Assembly (NCBI GenBank): GCA_017642895.1
Contig: JAEPON010000018.1
Location: forward strand, 1-64,000
Source: Roseitalea sp.
GTDB taxonomy: Bacteria; Pseudomonadota; Alphaproteobacteria; Rhizobiales; Rhizobiaceae
Reading direction: 5' to 3'
DNA: 64,000 nucleotides
Shown here: piece after piece, positions 36,991-47,047 of the stretch
How the letters are laid out: each line of letters opens with the position of its first letter
How positions within the stretch are numbered: position 1 is the first letter of the stretch
Made by a program: the position numbers and the translations under genes
The notes under the pieces: model-generated
Seen by the model: only the letters and a program-made list of their open reading frames with translations
Database searches by the model: none
Told to the model about the DNA's origin: nothing

Positions 36991-38484
36991 TCATACGCTG
37001 GCAAGCGCCAGCGCCCGCTTTTCGCGCCGACGCTGTACGGAAGAGGCAATGTTCATCGATTCCCGATACTTGGCGACGGTCCGCCGGGCAATGTCGATGC
37101 CATCGGCGCGCAACAGGGAGACCAGCGCGTCGTCGGACAGCACCTTTTCGGGCCGTTCATCGCCAATGAGCTGGCGAATGCGCTGACGGACGCTTTCCGC
37201 GGCATGATCGCCCTCGCCTCCGGCGATGGCGGCGATCGCGCCGGAGAAGAAAAAGCGCAACTCATAAAGGCCGCGCGGGGTCATCATGAACTTGTTGGCA
37301 ACCACGCGGCTGACGGTCGATTCATGCATGGCGATCTCATCGGCGACCGTCTTCATTGTCAGCGGCTTGAGCGCGCTGACGCCGCTGGCCAGAAAACCGT
37401 CCTGCTGGCGCACGATTTCGGCTGCGACCTTGAGAACCGTCGTCGCCCGCTGATCAAGGCTGCGCTCAAGCCAGTGAGCGTCCTGAAGACACTGCGTCAT
37501 GAAAGACTTTTCAGCGCCATTCAGCGGTCCGGACGCCACGGTGGCATAATAGTCGCGATCAACCAGAACACGCGGCAGCGCGTCCTGGTTGAGTTCGACC
37601 CGCCAGGCACCGTCGGCGCCCTGGCGCACCTCGACATCGTGCACAACCGCCTGAACGGGAGAGTGCTCAAAGGCAAGACCCGGCCGCGGATCGAGCGTGC
37701 GTATCTCCGCCAGCATATCGATCAGATCGGCCTGATCGACGCCACACAGGCGCGTCAGCGCCTTGAAGTCGCGGCGCGCCAGAAGATCGAGATTGTCCAG
37801 AAGCACGCGCATCGCAGGGTCGAGCCGGTCGCGACGCGCGCATTGCAGGGCCAGGCACTCGGCCATGTCACGGGCGAACAGGCCGGCCGGATCGAAGGTC
37901 TGCACCACGGCGAGCACGCGGTCGATCGCGCCGCGGCCGACACCGAGCCGGCCGGCCATCGCACCAAGATCGGCATCCAGATAGCCCCGCGCATCCAGAT
38001 GATCGGCGAGTTCGGTGGCGATGGCACGATCGGCCGGCGCGCGCACCGTCATGGCGATCTGGTCAAGAACATGCTCCCGCAGGCCCGGCGGCCGGTCGGC
38101 AAACTCCTCGACCGGCCAGTCTCCCTCGGGCACCCCCATCGAGGGCAGGCCGGGCAGGCGTTCGCGGCGCGCGCTTGCCTGGGCCGGCGCTGCGCCCTCC
38201 GTCCGGCCCGGATCGTCGGGAAACACATTCTCAAGCGAACTGTCCAGACGATCGGCCATGCCGGCCGCATCCAACGGCAGAGCGGGTTCGGGAGCCCCGG
38301 ACGCCGGCTGCGCGGCGGCCGCGTCATCGGCACGTTCGAGCAGCGGGTTGCGCTCGATCTGGTCGTCGATGAACCGCTCAAGCTCCAGATGCGAGAATTG
38401 CAGCAGCCGGATAGACTGCAGCAATTGCGGCGTCATCGCCATCGTCTGGGATTGCCGCAATTGGAGCCGGGCGGTCAGCGCCAT
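36991..38484 (-). CDS. rpoN: RNA polymerase sigma-54 factor
   Basis: RpoN, 497 residues. Region I is glutamine/leucine-rich (LQLRQSQTMAMTPQLLQSI). Region II is variable and acidic with proline and alanine. The core-binding domain lies at about 120-310. The DNA-binding part has the helix-turn-helix MHESTVSRVVANKFM and the RpoN box ARRTVAKYRESM near the C-terminus. It needs enhancer-binding proteins and ATP. It follows lptB on the same strand after 103 bases and leads hpf and ptsN. Confidence 0.97.
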   Translation of the reverse strand: MALTARLQLRQSQTMAMTPQLLQSIRLLQFSHLELERFIDDQIERNPLLERADDAAAAQPASGAPEPALPLDAAGMADRLDSSLENVFPDDPGRTEGAAPAQASARRERLPGLPSMGVPEGDWPVEEFADRPPGLREHVLDQIAMTVRAPADRAIATELADHLDARGYLDADLGAMAGRLGVGRGAIDRVLAVVQTFDPAGLFARDMAECLALQCARRDRLDPAMRVLLDNLDLLARRDFKALTRLCGVDQADLIDMLAEIRTLDPRPGLAFEHSPVQAVVHDVEVRQGADGAWRVELNQDALPRVLVDRDYYATVASGPLNGAEKSFMTQCLQDAHWLERSLDQRATTVLKVAAEIVRQQDGFLASGVSALKPLTMKTVADEIAMHESTVSRVVANKFMMTPRGLYELRFFFSGAIAAIAGGEGDHAAESVRQRIRQLIGDERPEKVLSDDALVSLLRADGIDIARRTVAKYRESMNIASSVQRRREKRALALASV

Positions 38485-38587
38485 GGAAAATTTCGTCCCG
38501 CTTCGTTATGGCCGGCCCGTTTGGCCCGACACTTGCATGACGCATTAAAGCGGGTTTTCCCCGGCCTGGCCAGCCGCGACCAAAGGA

Positions 38588-39373
38588 TCAAAGGCTAAAC
38601 TGGTCGCCAAGGTAAAGACGGCGCACATCCGGATTGGCGATGATCTCGTCCGGTCGACCATGCGTCAGCACGCTGCCGGCGTGGATGATGTAGGCGCGAT
38701 CGATCAGACCCAGCGTTTCGCGCACATTGTGGTCGGTGATCAGAACGCCGATGCCGCGCTTGGTCAGATGGCGCACCAGCCCCTGAATGTCGGAGATGGC
38801 GATCGGATCGACGCCGGCAAACGGCTCGTCAAGCAACATGAAGGCCGGATCGGACGCCAATGCGCGGGCGATCTCGCACCGCCGGCGTTCACCGCCGGAC
38901 AGTGCGATCGACGGCGCCTTGCGCAGATGGGCAATCGAAAACTCGTCGAGCAACGCGTCGAGCTTTCGCTCGCGTTCGGCGGCATCCTTAACGACGACTT
39001 CCAGGATCGCCATGATGTTCTGCTCGACCGACAGCCCGCGGAAGATCGAGGCTTCCTGGGGCAGATAGCCGATCCCCAGGCGCGCGCGCTGATACATCGG
39101 CATGGCGGTCACATCGTGACCGTCAAGCAGGATGTTTCCGCTGTCGACCGGGACCAGCCCCGTGACCATGTAAAAGCAGGTCGTCTTGCCGGCGCCGTTG
39201 GGGCCCAAAAGGCCCACAGCCTCGCCGGCGCGCACGGCCATCGAAGCGCCATCGACCACCTTTCGGCCGCGATAGCTCTTGGTCAGCCCGCGCGCGATCA
39301 GGGTTCCCGACAGGTCCTGACCGCTCCCGACGGCGGCAACCTCACGTCGTCTGAACAAGGACAACACGGGCAT
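38588..39373 (-). CDS. lptB: LPS export ABC transporter ATP-binding protein
   Basis: LptB powers LPS extraction from the inner membrane with LptF and LptG. Walker A is [16 protein letters not shown] (near residue 55), the signature is [16 protein letters not shown], and Walker B is [15 protein letters not shown]. The [18 protein letters not shown] motif is typical for LptB. An N-terminal extension of about 25 residues precedes the core. It follows lptA by 27 bases. Confidence 0.97.
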   Translation of the reverse strand: MPVLSLFRRREVAAVGSGQDLSGTLIARGLTKSYRGRKVVDGASMAVRAGEAVGLLGPNGAGKTTCFYMVTGLVPVDSGNILLDGHDVTAMPMYQRARLGIGYLPQEASIFRGLSVEQNIMAILEVVVKDAAERERKLDALLDEFSIAHLRKAPSIALSGGERRRCEIARALASDPAFMLLDEPFAGVDPIAISDIQGLVRHLTKRGIGVLITDHNVRETLGLIDRAYIIHAGSVLTHGRPDEIIANPDVRRLYLGDQFSL

Positions 39374-39400
39374 GCATCTCGTGGCGCTCCAAAAGGCCGG

Positions 39401-39955
39401 TCAGCGGCTTTGCGGCTGGATCAGGATGGTCGGACGCGATCCCGCGTCATCGCATCCTTCCAGCCGCGAGCGATTGGCGCGCATATCGACGGTCAGGAGA
39501 CAGCCGGTCGCCACATTTCCATCTTCCGACAAAGTGACGCGCTCCCCCGACAGCGTCAGCACCTCCGTCCCCATGTCATAAGAGCCGTTTTCGCCGGTGG
39601 CAACCTGGGTTGCGGTCTGGATGTTGACGCCGCCGCTCGCCTCAAGCCGGTCGATTTGAGCACCTCCCGTCGCCATCGATTCTCCACCGCCGCGCGCATA
39701 ATGGATGACGAGCTTGCCGGTGCGCAGAACCGTTTCGCCCTGAACCACGCGCACATTGCCCTCAAAGACCGCAATGCCCTCATCCTCGAGCACTTCGAGC
39801 CTGTCGCCATCGACCTGTACGGGCTCATCACCCGAAAGCGAGAAATCGCCACCGCCAACCTGTGCATTGGCGGGCGCCGCCATGGCGACCGTGGCGACAA
39901 CGATCATGAGCAGCGCGAACCAGCGGGCGTCGCGTCCCAGTTGCGGCATGTTCAT
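39401..39955 (-). CDS. lptA: LPS transport periplasmic protein LptA (OstA-like)
   Basis: LptA forms the periplasmic bridge for LPS. An N-terminal signal (WFALLMIVVATVAMAAPANA) is followed by an OstA/LptA beta-jellyroll (about 45-165): VQVDGDRLEVLEDEGIAVFEGNVRVVQGETVL in separate strands. Its 184 residues are normal. The start overlaps the lptC stop by 4 bases, so the two are coupled. Confidence 0.93.
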   Translation of the reverse strand: MNMPQLGRDARWFALLMIVVATVAMAAPANAQVGGGDFSLSGDEPVQVDGDRLEVLEDEGIAVFEGNVRVVQGETVLRTGKLVIHYARGGGESMATGGAQIDRLEASGGVNIQTATQVATGENGSYDMGTEVLTLSGERVTLSEDGNVATGCLLTVDMRANRSRLEGCDDAGSRPTILIQPQSR

Positions 39956-40626
39956 TGCTGAGTTTCCGTTTGTGCCCTGGCGGTGATCGCGGTCGGCTCT
40001 ATCACGACGTTGACATTGTTTTCAAACACCAGCCTTTTGCCATTGTCTTCGACCGTGAGCCGGTCGGCGATGATCTGCGTGCCGGTCTGGTTGATCTGCA
40101 CCGTGTCATGCACGACCAGATTGCCGGTGGCCAGATCAACCTCCGCATCGGAGAATGTGGCCCTCAGGCCGTTGGTCGTTTCGAGCACAGCCCGTTCACC
40201 CAGGACCAGCCGGTTTTCCACCGGATTGAAGACGCCTGTTTCCGCGCTCAGGAAGGCGGTCGATCCATCCTCCATCTCGACGTCGGCCCGCAATTCCTGA
40301 AGCGTCAGCGGGTCGGCTCCGATCTCCTGCGTCGCCGAGCGCGCGGAGACGCGATAGGCGCGTTCGTCGGGTGTGAAGCCATCGAGACGCGGATCTGCGA
40401 TGACAAGCTTGCCGTCGACAATGGCGCTGGAGGCAAGATCCACATCGATCCCCGGCAGCACGAGGCGTGAAACCGCCATGACGCCGGCGACGCCGACAAA
40501 GGCTGCAATGGCGATGGCCGGGACGAGCCAACGCAGCGTGCGGACCCTGGCTGAGTGGTTGGCCGCGCGCGCAAACCGCCGGCTGTCGCCGGGCGAATCC
40601 GATCGTTTGTGCGCGTCGGGTGCCAT
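39952..40626 (-). CDS. lptC: LPS export periplasmic protein LptC
   Basis: LptC is an inner-membrane-anchored protein passing LPS from LptBFG to LptA. One membrane segment (LVPAIAIAAFVGVAGVMAVS, about 35-55) is followed by a periplasmic OstA-like fold. ATG 40626 (MAPDAHKRSDSPGDSR) is preferred over a TTG two codons upstream. It is the first gene of the lptC-lptA-lptB-rpoN-hpf-ptsN run and divergent from sppA. Confidence 0.92.
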   Translation of the reverse strand: MAPDAHKRSDSPGDSRRFARAANHSARVRTLRWLVPAIAIAAFVGVAGVMAVSRLVLPGIDVDLASSAIVDGKLVIADPRLDGFTPDERAYRVSARSATQEIGADPLTLQELRADVEMEDGSTAFLSAETGVFNPVENRLVLGERAVLETTNGLRATFSDAEVDLATGNLVVHDTVQINQTGTQIIADRLTVEDNGKRLVFENNVNVVIEPTAITARAQTETQQ

Positions 40627-40791
40627 CACCAAGTCCTTCGCTTTGTGCCATCGACATGCATTTTCAAAAACCTGTCACACAGTGCTTCCCGGGAGACTGG
40701 AATCCCGGACGGGATCGATTAAGTTTCCAATGTGGTCGTTTTGGGATTTCCCCGCGATCCAAACACCCGATCCACAAAACGGAGCAGACGC

Positions 40792-41784
40792 ATGGAACCG
40801 TTACGGGCCGATGACATCATAGACCGGCAAAGGCTGCGCCGGAAGGTCTCCTTTTGGCGCGCGGTTGCCATTGTCATCGTGGTTGTCGGGCTGATCGGCC
40901 TGACCGTTTCGCTTGGTGCCGGTGACCGGTTCGGCCCGCAAACCCGGCCCCATGTGGCGAAAATCGCCGTTGAAGGCACGATCACGGGCGACGACCGGCT
41001 GCTGGCGCTGATCGAACGGGTGCGCAAGAGCGACCGGGCCGAGGGTGTGATCATCGCCATCGATTCGCCGGGGGGAACGACGGCGGGCAGCGAGGCGGTG
41101 CACGACGCGGTGCGCAAACTGGCCGACGAAAAGCCCGTCGTTGCGCAGATCGACACACTCGCCGCGTCGGGCGGCTATATGGTGGCTGTCGCCGCCGACC
41201 GGATCGTGGCGCGCCAATCATCGATCGTCGGATCGATCGGCGTGATCGTGCAATATCCGAACTTCACCGGCCTTCTGGAAAACTGGGGCGTCGATGTGCG
41301 GGCCATCAAGTCGACGCCCTTGAAAGCCGAGCCATCGTTTGTCGGCGAACCGCCCGAGGGCGCCGAGGAAATGCTGCGTGCGCTGGTCATGGACAGTTTC
41401 GACTGGTTCAAGGCGCTGGTCGCCGACCGGCGCGGGTTCGATCAGGCAACGATCGACCGGCTGGCGGACGGATCGGTCTATTCGGGCCGTGTCGGCCTCG
41501 AAAACGGGTTGATCGATGAACTGGGCGGCGAGGATTCCGCGCGGGCATGGCTGACCGAGCAGGGCATCGACGCCGATCTGACGACACTGCGATGGGAGCC
41601 CGAACGCGAGGATCGGGGCCTGTTCGGGCTGGGGGTCGCGGCGGATCTGATCGCTGACCGGGTCGGCCTGTCAAATCCGGCGGCATCGGTTGCAAGCGCC
41701 CTGAACCAAAGGCTTTTCCTTGACGGGATGATCTCGCTTTGGCACGCTGACGCCTTGCTGACCTCGCCGGTGCCCGAGCCATGA
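40792..41784 (+). CDS. sppA: signal peptide peptidase SppA, short form
   Basis: A membrane-bound serine protease of the S49 family that degrades cleaved signal peptides. The membrane segment is [20 protein letters not shown] (about 25-45). The Ser/Lys dyad is expected at [16 protein letters not shown] (Ser near 125) and in [20 protein letters not shown] with the Lys of [10 protein letters not shown] (near 180). At 330 residues it is the half-size single-domain form. Start ATG 40792 follows ACGGAGCAG. The stop overlaps ihfB by 4 bases. Confidence 0.94.
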   Translation: MEPLRADDIIDRQRLRRKVSFWRAVAIVIVVVGLIGLTVSLGAGDRFGPQTRPHVAKIAVEGTITGDDRLLALIERVRKSDRAEGVIIAIDSPGGTTAGSEAVHDAVRKLADEKPVVAQIDTLAASGGYMVAVAADRIVARQSSIVGSIGVIVQYPNFTGLLENWGVDVRAIKSTPLKAEPSFVGEPPEGAEEMLRALVMDSFDWFKALVADRRGFDQATIDRLADGSVYSGRVGLENGLIDELGGEDSARAWLTEQGIDADLTTLRWEPEREDRGLFGLGVAADLIADRVGLSNPAASVASALNQRLFLDGMISLWHADALLTSPVPEP

Positions 41785-42065
41785 TCAAATCCGAACTCGT
41801 CCAAATCATCGCCAACCGCAACCCGCATCTGTACCAGCGCGATGTCGAGAACATCGTCAACGCGGTCCTCGATGAAATTGGCGACACGCTGGCCGAGGGC
41901 AACCGGGTCGAATTGCGCGGCTTCGGCGCCTTTTCGGTCAAGAACCGGCCGGCCCGCGAGGGACGCAACCCGCGCACCGGCGAAAAGGTGATGGTCGAGG
42001 AAAAGTGGGTGCCCTTCTTCAAGACGGGCAAGGAATTGCGGAACCGCCTGAACGGCGGTAAGTAA
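41781..42065 (+). CDS. ihfB: integration host factor subunit beta
   Basis: A 94-residue DNA-bending protein of the HU/IHF family. The start [17 protein letters not shown] and the arm motif [22 protein letters not shown] (RNPRTGEKV loop with the intercalating proline) are characteristic of the beta subunit. It is coupled to sppA (4-base overlap), the usual order in alphaproteobacteria. Confidence 0.97.
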   Translation: MIKSELVQIIANRNPHLYQRDVENIVNAVLDEIGDTLAEGNRVELRGFGAFSVKNRPAREGRNPRTGEKVMVEEKWVPFFKTGKELRNRLNGGK

Positions 42066-42100
42066 AAAATTCCGCAACACAAATCGTCCGAGCCGCCTTC

Positions 42101-42439
42101 ATGCGCCGCATTTTCAACGTCCTGATCCTGATCCCGCTGGCGATCGTTCTGATCGCGCTGATGGTCGCCAACCGGACATCGGTGCCGCTTTCGATCGACG
42201 TGTTCAATCCGGGCAATCCGGCGCTGACCTATCAGGCGCCGCTGTTCGTTTGGCTGGTCGGCGCGGCGGCGATCGGCGTGATAGCGGGCGGATTCGGTGC
42301 CTGGCTGGCACAGGGCAAGCACCGCCAGCAGGAACGCACCTACAAGCGCGAAGCCCAGCAATTGCGCCACGAAGTCGAAAAGACCAAACGCTCGGCGGAC
42401 GACAAGGCGACCGGCACCTCGCTCGTGCTGCAGCGCTGA
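42101..42439 (+). CDS. LapA family (DUF1049) membrane protein
   Basis: A 112-residue protein with two membrane segments: VLILIPLAIVLIALMVA (about 6-22) and FVWLVGAAAIGVIAGGFGAWL (about 48-68). A basic, Gln/Glu-rich helix follows (ERTYKREAQQLRHEVEKTKR). This is the lipopolysaccharide assembly protein A domain layout. It follows ihfB by 35 bases, as in other Rhizobiales. Confidence 0.9.
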   Translation: MRRIFNVLILIPLAIVLIALMVANRTSVPLSIDVFNPGNPALTYQAPLFVWLVGAAAIGVIAGGFGAWLAQGKHRQQERTYKREAQQLRHEVEKTKRSADDKATGTSLVLQR

Positions 42440-42445
42440 GCACCG

Positions 42446-43390
42446 ATGAAGATCATTTCGGCCGATGATGTCGATGAAGCGCTGGATTTTCCGGCGCTGA
42501 CCGACGCGCTTGCCGATGCGTTCAAGGGCGGCGTCCACGCGCCGCCGCGCCATCATCACACCATCGCCAATGCCGCTGGCGCCGACCAGACATTGCTGTT
42601 GATGCCCGCATGGAACGATCGCCACATGGCGGTCAAACTGGCCACGGTCACGCCGGACAATGGCGGGCGGGGCCTGCCGGCAGTGATGGCCTCGGTGATC
42701 CTGATGGACAAGGCGACCGGAGAACCGGTCGCCCTGATCGACGGCGCCCGCCTGACATTGTGGCGAACGGCGGCGGCTTCGGCGCTGGCCGCGCGCCATC
42801 TGGCGCCCCCCGAGCCCGACACGCTTTTGATGGTCGGCGCCGGCGCCTTGGCCCCGTTTCTCGTCCGCGCACATCTCAGCGTCCGGCCCTACCGGCACAT
42901 TCTGGCCTGGAACCGCAATGTCGAGGGCGCCGAACGGTTGGCACAAAGCCTGCGCGACGAAGGGCACGATGCGCAGGCGGTCGCCGCCGAAAGCCTCGAT
43001 GCGGTGGTCAGCCAGGCTGACGTCATCAGTTGCGCGACGCTTTCGACCGAACCGCTGATCAAGGGCGCGCAGCTCAAGCCGGGCACGCATATCGACCTTG
43101 TCGGTGCGTTCACGCCGCACATGCGCGAGAGCGATGATGACTGCGTGCAGCGCGCGACGCTCTTCGTGGATACCTATGCCGGGGCGCTGCACGAAGGCGG
43201 CGATCTTGTGCAGCCGATCAGCGCCGGTCTGATCGAGCGCAGCCATGTGCGCGCCGAACTGATGGAACTGGTCAATGGCGATCATCCGGGCCGGGCAGCC
43301 ACTGACGAGATCACGCTGTTCAAATCGACGGGAGCGTCGCTCGAGGACCTCGCAGCCGCTTCGCTGATCGCGGAACGCTGCGGCATCTGA
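42446..43390 (+). CDS. ornithine cyclodeaminase / mu-crystallin family protein
   Basis: A 314-residue NAD(P)-binding protein. The N-terminal catalytic domain has PRHHHTIANAAG and MDKATGEPVALIDGARLTLWRTAAASALAARHL (the last in two helices). The Rossmann part begins LLMVGAGALAPFLVRAH, with WNRNVEGAERLAQ next, and VDLVGAFTPHMRE near residue 220. Family members include ornithine cyclodeaminase, alanine dehydrogenase and ketimine reductases, so the substrate is open. It starts 6 bases after lapA, in the same direction. Confidence 0.88.
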   Translation: MKIISADDVDEALDFPALTDALADAFKGGVHAPPRHHHTIANAAGADQTLLLMPAWNDRHMAVKLATVTPDNGGRGLPAVMASVILMDKATGEPVALIDGARLTLWRTAAASALAARHLAPPEPDTLLMVGAGALAPFLVRAHLSVRPYRHILAWNRNVEGAERLAQSLRDEGHDAQAVAAESLDAVVSQADVISCATLSTEPLIKGAQLKPGTHIDLVGAFTPHMRESDDDCVQRATLFVDTYAGALHEGGDLVQPISAGLIERSHVRAELMELVNGDHPGRAATDEITLFKSTGASLEDLAAASLIAERCGI

Positions 43391-43429
43391 ACGGCCTTTT
43401 CACTTCACAAGCCGGCCGCGAACGGTCAT

Positions 43430-44527
43430 ATGCCAGCCATGAGCAAGAACCGCGCCAGGGACGGCCGCCGCGCACGGCCACAGGCGGCAAAGCGCGATGG
43501 CGCGCAGCGCGCCAAGTCGGCCGAGCGGGGCGGCTTTCGGCCCAAGCCAAAGCATGCCGACAAGCCGGCGCAGCCATCGGGCGCCGAACGCAGTCCGCGC
43601 GTTCGACACGCCGGCGAACGCCCGGCGGAAATGGTTCCGCTCATCCTTCAGACCGATGCGAACGATGACTATGCGCTGCTCGACACGGGCGACGGGCTGA
43701 AGCTCGAACGTTACGGCTCGCTGACCCTGGTGCGCCCCGAACAGCAGGCGATCTGGGGCCGCGCCCTGCCCTACGCCGACTGGGACGCAGCCGATGCCAT
43801 TTTCACCGGTGACACGGATGAGGAGGGGCTGGGCCGCTGGCGGTTTGCCGGAGGGCCGCTGCCGGAAACATGGCCGATGGCCTTTGACGGCGTGCCTTAT
43901 CTCGGCCGGTTCACGTCATTTCGCCATGTCGGCGTGTTCCCCGAACAGGCGGCGCACTGGCGCGCCATGCGCACGGCGATCGAAGTGGCAAAGCGCCCCG
44001 TGCGTGTTCTGAACCTGTTTGGCTATACGGGCGTCGGCTCGCTGGTCGCCGCAGCGGCGGGCGCCCATGTCACCCATGTCGACGCCTCCAAAAAAGCCAT
44101 CGGCTGGGCACGCGAGAACCAGGCCCATGCCGGGCTCGACGACCGGCCAATCCGCTGGATCTGCGAGGACGCGATGAAGTTCGTCCTGCGCGAAGGCCGG
44201 CGCGGAAACAGCTACGACATCATCCTGCTCGATCCGCCGGCCTATGGACGGGGACCGGCGGGCGAGGTCTGGCAGTTGTTCGACCATCTGCCCGACATGC
44301 TCGACGGCTGCCGGTCGATCCTGTCCGATGCGCCCCTCATGCTGGTGCTGACCGCCTATGCCATCCGCGCCTCGATGTTCGCGGTGCACGAGGCGATGAT
44401 GGAAGCGATGACCGGCTTTGCGCCGGCCGGTCTGGTCGAATCCGGCGAACTGATTCTGCGTGAGCAGAGTGCCGGGCGGGCGCTGTCGACCTCCATGTTC
44501 AGCCGCTGGACGCCGGAGCGCGGATGA
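43430..44527 (+). CDS. class I SAM-dependent methyltransferase (RlmI-like)
   Basis: A Rossmann methyltransferase related to 23S rRNA m5C enzymes. SAM motif I is VLNLFGYTGVGSLVAAAAGA (near residue 195) and motif IV is DIILLDPPAYGRGPAG. HVDASKKAIGWARENQAHAG is typical of the RlmI/RlmK group. The first 65 residues are strongly basic and low in hydrophobics (KNRARDGRRARPQAAKRDG) and may help bind RNA. Starts at 43430 or 43439 are both ATG. Its stop overlaps the next gene by 4 bases. The RNA target is not established. Confidence 0.85.
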   Translation: MPAMSKNRARDGRRARPQAAKRDGAQRAKSAERGGFRPKPKHADKPAQPSGAERSPRVRHAGERPAEMVPLILQTDANDDYALLDTGDGLKLERYGSLTLVRPEQQAIWGRALPYADWDAADAIFTGDTDEEGLGRWRFAGGPLPETWPMAFDGVPYLGRFTSFRHVGVFPEQAAHWRAMRTAIEVAKRPVRVLNLFGYTGVGSLVAAAAGAHVTHVDASKKAIGWARENQAHAGLDDRPIRWICEDAMKFVLREGRRGNSYDIILLDPPAYGRGPAGEVWQLFDHLPDMLDGCRSILSDAPLMLVLTAYAIRASMFAVHEAMMEAMTGFAPAGLVESGELILREQSAGRALSTSMFSRWTPERG

Positions 44528-45375
44528 TGGCCAATCCGATCGCAGCGCCCGGCCGGGTCAAGGAAATCTCAAGCGCCGCCAATCCGATCATCAAGGACAT
44601 CCGACTTCTCGAAAAGAAGCGGCACCGGGAGGAGACCAACAGCTTTCTGGCCGAGGGCATGAAGCTGATCATCGATGCCATGGACACCGGCTGGCGGCTG
44701 AAAACGCTTGTCCACGCCGCATCGGCCAAGGGCCATGAACAGGTCACGGCGCTTGCCAGCCGGGCGGTGGCGGCCGGCGCCGACGTTCTCATCGTGCCCG
44801 AGCGGCTGCTCGGCCAGATCACGCGGCGCGACAATCCGCAGATGGCCGTCGGCGTGATGCAGCGGCGGTTCACCGACGCGGCATCGATCCGGCCCGGCGC
44901 GGACGATCTTTGGATCGCGCTTGACCGGGTCCGTGATCCGGGCAATCTGGGCACGATCATTCGCACAGCCGATGCCGGCGGCGCCAGGGGCGTGATCCTG
45001 GTCGGCGAGACGACCGATCCGTTCGCCACCGAGACGGTGCGCGCGACGATGGGTTCGATCTTCGCGGTGCCGGTGACGCGCATGACCGTCGACGCGTTCA
45101 AGGCATTCGCTGGCCAATGGCCGGGCCAGATCGTGGGCACCCATCTGGAGGGCGCGGTCGATTATCGCGTGCCCGCCTATGCCGAGGGGCCGGTCCTTCT
45201 TTTGATGGGCAATGAGCAGGCCGGATTGCCGGACGACCTTGCGGCGCTCTGCACGACGCTGATCCGCATCCCGCAGGCCGGCCGCGCCGATTCGCTCAAT
45301 CTGGCGGTGGCCACAGCGCTTGCCCTTTACGAGGCACGGCGGCATGCATTCCCCGTCGCAGGAGACGGGTCATGA
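44524..45375 (+). CDS. TrmH/SpoU-family RNA methyltransferase
   Basis: A SPOUT 2'-O-ribose methyltransferase, 283 residues. An N-terminal substrate-binding domain (NPIIKDIRLLEKKRHREETN) is followed by the knotted domain with LDRVRDPGNLGTIIRTADAGG (motif 1, Asn/Arg), LLLMGNEQAGLPDDL (motif 2) and RIPQAGRADSLNLAVATALALYE (motif 3, in two parts). It may act on 23S rRNA or tRNA. It is coupled to the methyltransferase upstream and to lspA downstream by 4-base overlaps. Confidence 0.93.
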   Translation: MMANPIAAPGRVKEISSAANPIIKDIRLLEKKRHREETNSFLAEGMKLIIDAMDTGWRLKTLVHAASAKGHEQVTALASRAVAAGADVLIVPERLLGQITRRDNPQMAVGVMQRRFTDAASIRPGADDLWIALDRVRDPGNLGTIIRTADAGGARGVILVGETTDPFATETVRATMGSIFAVPVTRMTVDAFKAFAGQWPGQIVGTHLEGAVDYRVPAYAEGPVLLLMGNEQAGLPDDLAALCTTLIRIPQAGRADSLNLAVATALALYEARRHAFPVAGDGS

Positions 45376-45848
45376 AACGCATCTCGACCGCGCTCGTGAC
45401 GGTCGGCGCGATGGTCGCCGTCGATCAGGCGATCAAGGTCGGCGTCGAGCAGGCCATGGACTATCACGAGCGGATCGATCTTTTGCCCTTCTTCGCGCTG
45501 TTCCTGACGCACAATCCGGGCATCGCCTTTTCGATGCTGTCGGGATGGGGCGCCGGCCCGTTGATCGTGCTGAGCCTTGCGGTCACCGCCTTTGTGAGCT
45601 GGCTCTGGGTGTCCAGCCCGGCAGACCGGATCGTTGCCCATTTCGGTTTCGCGCTGATCATCGGCGGGGCCATCGGCAATCTGATCGACCGGGCGCTCTA
45701 TGGCCACGTGATCGACTATTTCCTGTTCCACACGCCGGGCTGGTCGTTCGCGATCTTCAACCTGGCGGATGCGGCGATCACGGTCGGCGCCGGCCTTGTG
45801 GTCTTCGATGAAGTGCTTTTGTGGCGACGGGCGAGGAAAGCCGATTGA
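45372..45848 (+). CDS. lspA: lipoprotein signal peptidase (signal peptidase II)
   Basis: LspA cleaves prolipoprotein signal peptides in the inner membrane. The catalytic aspartates are expected at D115 (YGHVIDYF) and D133 (FNLADAA). N-terminal VDQAIK and LTHNPGIAFSML are also conserved. Four hydrophobic segments fit in 158 residues. With lnt in the same window, two of the three steps in lipoprotein maturation are encoded here. Confidence 0.96.
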   Translation: MKRISTALVTVGAMVAVDQAIKVGVEQAMDYHERIDLLPFFALFLTHNPGIAFSMLSGWGAGPLIVLSLAVTAFVSWLWVSSPADRIVAHFGFALIIGGAIGNLIDRALYGHVIDYFLFHTPGWSFAIFNLADAAITVGAGLVVFDEVLLWRRARKAD

Positions 45849-45902
45849 CCTTGCGGGCGGGCCGCTGGCAGGTTGCGCCGAAACGATTGAGGGGAGAGGC
45901 CG

Positions 45903-46898
45903 ATGGCCGATACGTTCAAGGCGATCATGGTGTCGCGCGACGACAACAAGGTTCAGTCGGTCGATGTCGCCGACCTGACCATCGACGATCTGATGGAGGG
46001 CGATGTCATCGTCGCCGTCGAAGCCACCACGATCAACTACAAGGATGGGCTGGCGATTACCGGCAAGTCGCCCGTCGTGCGCCGCTGGCCGATGATCCCC
46101 GGTATCGATTTCGCCGGCACCGTTGTCGCGTCCGATCATGCGGACTGGAAAGAAGGTGACAAGGTAATCCTCAATGGCTGGGGCGTTGGCGAAGTGCATT
46201 ATGGCGCCTATGCGGGCCGTGCGCGCGTCAATGGAGACTGGCTGATCGCCCTGCCCGACGCGCTGACCCCGCATCAGGCGATGGCGATCGGCACGGCGGG
46301 CTACACGGCGATGCTGTCGGTCCTGGCGCTGGAACGCGCCGGGATTGCGCCCGACCGCGGTCCTGTCATCGTCACCGGGGCCAATGGCGGCGTCGGCTCG
46401 GTGGCGATCTCGGTCCTCTCCAAGCTTGGCTATCACGTGATCGCCTCGACCGGGCGGACCAGCGAATCAGCGTTCCTGACCGCACTCGGCGCGGCCGAGA
46501 TCATCGACCGGGCGGAACTTTCGGAACCGGGACGGCCATTGGGCAAGGAACGCTGGGCGGCCGGCGTCGATTCGGTGGGCTCGGTGACGCTCGCCAATGT
46601 GCTCGCGCAGACGCAACACAGCGGCGCGGTGGCCGCGTGCGGGCTGGCCCAGGGGATGGACCTTCCCACGACGGTCGCGCCCTTCATCCTGCGTGGCGTG
46701 TCGCTTCTGGGCATCGATTCGGTGATGGCGCCCAAGGCATTGCGCGAGGAGGCATGGGGCCGGCTGGTCAGCGATCTGGACACGGAAAAGCTTGACAGCC
46801 TGTCGACGACGATCGGGTTCGACGCGGTGGTCGATACGGCGACAGCGCTGCTTGACGGCAAGGTGCGCGGCCGGGTCGTTGTCGATATGGCCGGTTGA
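45903..46898 (+). CDS. acuI: acrylyl-CoA reductase / YhdH-like quinone oxidoreductase
   Basis: A zinc-free medium-chain dehydrogenase, 331 residues, NADPH-dependent. The family signature includes [33 protein letters not shown] (in parts INYKDGLA and PGIDFAGT), the Rossmann motif [18 protein letters not shown], and [23 protein letters not shown] (in parts). Homologs such as AcuI reduce acryloyl-CoA in DMSP/propionate metabolism; YhdH homologs may have other substrates. ATG 45903 follows GGGGAGAGGCC, a strong site. Confidence 0.87.
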   Translation: MADTFKAIMVSRDDNKVQSVDVADLTIDDLMEGDVIVAVEATTINYKDGLAITGKSPVVRRWPMIPGIDFAGTVVASDHADWKEGDKVILNGWGVGEVHYGAYAGRARVNGDWLIALPDALTPHQAMAIGTAGYTAMLSVLALERAGIAPDRGPVIVTGANGGVGSVAISVLSKLGYHVIASTGRTSESAFLTALGAAEIIDRAELSEPGRPLGKERWAAGVDSVGSVTLANVLAQTQHSGAVAACGLAQGMDLPTTVAPFILRGVSLLGIDSVMAPKALREEAWGRLVSDLDTEKLDSLSTTIGFDAVVDTATALLDGKVRGRVVVDMAG

Positions 46899-46970
46899 GC
46901 CCCGCCCCCCGATTGCAAGGGGCCGCAACGCAACAAGTTGATAACCTTCGCGCCTTATCCTGATGATTCG

Positions 46971-46989
46971 GGCGACCATCGGGGTCGCC
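46971..46989. repeat. inverted repeat upstream of the hybrid kinase
   Basis: GGCGACC (46971-46977) and GGTCGCC (46983-46989) are exact 7-base arms with a 5-base centre, 58 bases before the kinase start. It may be an operator or a leader hairpin. The rest of the 149-base gap shows no clear promoter. Confidence 0.4.
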
Positions 46990-47047
46990 GATTGTCGGCC
47001 CACGAGCGATACTTGCGGTTGGGCGGCTTCGCGGCGGGGCAGCGCCC

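Noticed and set aside
38485-38587. Sigma-54-type promoter (autoregulation) before rpoN
   Set aside because: No TGGCAC-N5-TTGC element was visible on the rpoN strand.
41408-43285. 625-codon open frame antisense to sppA, ihfB, lapA and the cyclodeaminase-like gene
   Set aside because: It crosses four supported genes; no motif could be seen in it.
46902-46948. Terminator after the acuI-like gene
   Set aside because: Short G/C runs can pair (CCCC with GGGG) but there is no T tract and the stem is too short.
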